The position numbers and the translations under genes were made by a program. This document shows positions 62,323 through 64,000 of a DNA stretch of 64,000 nt, piece after piece (within the stretch, counting starts at the first letter, position 1; each line of letters starts with the position of its first letter). The stretch comes from Longimycelium tulufanense (GTDB lineage: Bacteria; Actinomycetota; Actinomycetes; Mycobacteriales; Pseudonocardiaceae), in assembly GCF_014645795.1 (NCBI RefSeq), contig NZ_BMMK01000007.1, positions 1-64,000 on the forward strand, written 5' to 3'. Under the pieces are notes generated by a model. The model saw nothing but the letters and a program-made list of their open reading frames with translations, did not search any database and was not told where the DNA came from.

Positions 62323-62607
62323 TCACGACTCCGCCCAGGGACCCAGGACGAGGTTCCACTCCCGCACCCGGGTCTCGGCGATGACCTCGGCGGCGGTGTA
62401 GGGGTCGGCGGCGAGCAGTTCGCCCAGCTGAGCCCGGTCGGTGACCTCGTAGATCAGCAGCGCGCCGTCGTCGGTGTCCCACGGGCCGGCACCCAGCAGG
62501 AGACCTCGGTCCGCCAGCTGACGCAGGTACTCCCGATGCGTCGGCCGCACCTTCAGTCGAACCTCGGTGTTGTCGTTGAAAACCCACTGAACAGCGAACC
62601 TGGCCAT
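62323..62607 (-). CDS. YciI-family protein
   Basis: 94 residues with the YciI-like pattern ARFAVQWVFNDN, THREYLRQLADRGLLLGAGPW and a final AAEVIAETRVREWNLVLG. Small ferredoxin-like proteins of this family often sit near oxidoreductases and may have hydrolase or binding roles. Its place between the siderophore-binding protein and the dehydrogenase suggests a role in the locus, but no function can be named. Confidence 0.85.
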   Translation of the reverse strand: MARFAVQWVFNDNTEVRLKVRPTHREYLRQLADRGLLLGAGPWDTDDGALLIYEVTDRAQLGELLAADPYTAAEVIAETRVREWNLVLGPWAES

Positions 62608-62627
62608 GGTGAACTCCCGGTCGTCCG

Positions 62628-63635
62628 TCAGCCCGCGACCTTGGCCAGCAACGGCTCCAGCCGTTCCAGGACCCAGGGAATGTTGGAGAGCGTGGGTGCA
62701 CGCAGGGCCGCGGTGGTCTCCATGTCAATGGCGAGGTAGGTGCCCTCGCGCACCGCGGGAAGTCCCTTGAACACGGCGTTGGGCTCCACCGACCTCTTCA
62801 GGTCGGGCGCCTGGTAGGCGAACAGCAGTGTTGTGCTGTCGAGAACGTCGAGCTGTTCGAAGCTGATGTTCGCGCCGTTGGCGCCGTACGCCGAGCCAGG
62901 GTTGCGCGGGAGGTTGCGGATCTTGTCCGGCAGGCTCAGGCCGAGCTGGGCGAAGATCCTCCCGGAGACGTCCTCCGGGTCGGCCATCACGATCGCGGTT
63001 CCGGGGGCGTAGGCCATGGCGATGGCATAGGTCTTGCCCTTGAGCCCGGGGTGAGCCTGCGCGCTCTCGGTGATCTTGCGTTCGGTCACCGTGATGAGGT
63101 GATGGACCTTGTCCTGCATTCCCAGTGCCCGGCCGGCGACGAGTGCCTGGTCCTGCCAGGAGTCGCTGAGCACGCCGTGCTGGTCGGCCACGGTGGGCGC
63201 GATCTGGGACAACCTGGGGTAGATCTCGTCGATGCTGGGGACCGACTGGGCCAGGATGAGGTCCGGTCCGAGCGCGGCGATCGCCTCGTAGTCCAGCGAT
63301 GCGGGGTCGCCGCGCAGCCAGGTCACGTTGTTCGCGTCGAGCCTGCCCTCCAGCCAGGGCCACACGCCGGTGTCGTTCCAGGGGTCGGCGGGCGCGGCGA
63401 CCGGTGTCATGCCCAGTGAGGTCACCACATCCAGGTCGCCGAACCCCAGTGTCACCACGCGCTGCGGCGTCGACGTGATCTCGGCGGTGCCGAGCCGGTG
63501 CTTGATCGTCACCGGCACGAAATCACCGGACTCCTCCTGTTGCGGGATCCCCGCGGGTCCGCATGCGGCCACCACCAGCGCGAGGGCGCAGCTTGCCAAC
63601 GTTGCCACTCTCCGCCACAGAATTCTTTTCACCAC
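62628..63635 (-). CDS. Iron-siderophore ABC transporter binding lipoprotein
   Basis: 335 residues from the GTG at 63635 (GTG 63632 is equally possible). The lipobox VVAAC puts the lipidated Cys at 25. The FecB/FepB pattern follows: TSTPQRVVTLGFGDLDVVTSLGM and YEAIAALGPDLILAQS. It should capture an iron-catecholate outside the membrane. It supports reading the adjacent genes as a siderophore locus. Confidence 0.93.
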   Translation of the reverse strand: MVKRILWRRVATLASCALALVVAACGPAGIPQQEESGDFVPVTIKHRLGTAEITSTPQRVVTLGFGDLDVVTSLGMTPVAAPADPWNDTGVWPWLEGRLDANNVTWLRGDPASLDYEAIAALGPDLILAQSVPSIDEIYPRLSQIAPTVADQHGVLSDSWQDQALVAGRALGMQDKVHHLITVTERKITESAQAHPGLKGKTYAIAMAYAPGTAIVMADPEDVSGRIFAQLGLSLPDKIRNLPRNPGSAYGANGANISFEQLDVLDSTTLLFAYQAPDLKRSVEPNAVFKGLPAVREGTYLAIDMETTAALRAPTLSNIPWVLERLEPLLAKVAG

Positions 63636-63858
63636 ATCACCCGGGGCGCGTCATTGACGACACTGGACATCGACGGTCACAACAGACACCTTGCCGACCT
63701 ACGTCGCATCGCTGCGACAGCAGATATTGTACACGTATAGTTGCGGTCGGTGTAGCCCCGTCCAACGCTCTTCTTCCGGCCACTTCGATCCACACTCATC
63801 GCCTGATCCGTGGTCGACGACCGGTACGTGCCGGAAAGACCCACGAAAGGTTCGACCG

Positions 63859-64000
63859 ATGTCCGAAACGGAAACGACAGGGCCCGCCACCCACGGTCCT
63901 GCAGCACGTGCCCAGAACTTCGTGCTGCTGCTCGCCGCACTTGCGACAGCGGGCATTCTCCTCATCCACTTCGGAATGACGGTCCTCTACAACACGCCCA
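63859..64000 (+). CDS. Membrane protein, 5' end only
   Basis: The first 47 codons are seen before the window ends. After a polar start (MSETETTGPATHG) there is one hydrophobic segment FVLLLAALATAGILLIHFGM. GAAAGG precedes the ATG at 63859. The type cannot be named; a polytopic membrane protein is most likely. Confidence 0.65.
   Translation, partial: MSETETTGPATHGPAARAQNFVLLLAALATAGILLIHFGMTVLYNTP

Noticed and set aside
63636..63858. Iron-regulator box upstream of the siderophore-binding protein
   Set aside because: No TTAGGTTAGGCTAACC-like palindrome was found in the region.

Overview
The window is GC-rich throughout, with strong third-position G/C, short intergenic gaps, ATGA/GTGA start-stop overlaps and GTG/TTG starts. 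This points to an actinomycete. The gene content (carboxylic acid reductase, LAL-type regulator, BlaI/M56 pair, adjoining natural-product clusters) would suit a Pseudonocardiaceae-type genome, but that assignment is inference. I saw no rRNA, tRNA, CRISPR array, transposase or integrase.

Left flank (1-9.7 kb): an alpha/beta hydrolase, a 5'-truncated methyltransferase remnant, a full-length carboxylic acid reductase, an alpha/beta hydrolase coupled to an excisionase-type DNA-binding protein with a large inverted repeat at its promoter, a small hypothetical gene and an IclR regulator.

Nucleoside cluster (about 9.8-28.6 kb): two divergent transcription units share a 573-bp promoter region. The left unit encodes a cysteine-desulfurase-like PLP enzyme, a VioC-type amino-acid hydroxylase, a TruD-type pseudouridine synthase, a MurA/NikO-type enolpyruvyltransferase and a 2OG-Fe(II) oxygenase. 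The right unit encodes a NikJ/PolH-type radical SAM enzyme, a HisC-like aminotransferase, a P-loop kinase, a tyrosine-phosphatase-like phosphatase, a second 2OG-Fe(II) oxygenase, an aldehyde dehydrogenase, an MFS exporter, an ATP-grasp-like protein, an SDR, a third 2OG-Fe(II) oxygenase, a FemAB-like transferase and a GrpB protein. TruD plus enolpyruvyltransferase is the malayamycin logic (pseudouridine monophosphate as a C-nucleoside precursor). The radical SAM, aminotransferase, kinase, phosphatase and dioxygenases are the nikkomycin/polyoxin octosyl-acid to aminohexuronic-acid logic. Together with two candidate amide-forming enzymes, they suggest a peptidyl C-nucleoside.

RiPP cluster (about 28.8-58.5 kb): P450, a stand-alone YcaO with its TfuA partner (thioamidation type), a 52-residue precursor with an FNLD-like leader box and a Cys/Ser/Thr-rich C-terminus, an attenuator-like hairpin, then LanC, PCMT-type methyltransferase, alpha/beta hydrolase, SagB-type dehydrogenase, LanB glutamylation protein and LanB-type elimination protein. 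A gap of other genes follows (BlaI/M56, MFS, SbnA-like PLP enzyme, secreted I36-type protein). A second, leftward operon holds a 75-residue ORF, a second LanB glutamylation protein, a truncated elimination-domain remnant, an Eis-like acetyltransferase, an ocin-ThiF-like leader-binding protein and a CD-type azoline YcaO. A large LuxR/LAL regulator lies upstream. The combination of lanthionine, azole, thioamide and PCMT chemistry in one locus is unusual.

Right flank (58.5-64 kb): a secreted M1 aminopeptidase and the edge of a catecholate-siderophore or DHB locus (isochorismatase, EntA-type dehydrogenase, YciI protein, iron-siderophore binding lipoprotein), then the first codons of a membrane protein.
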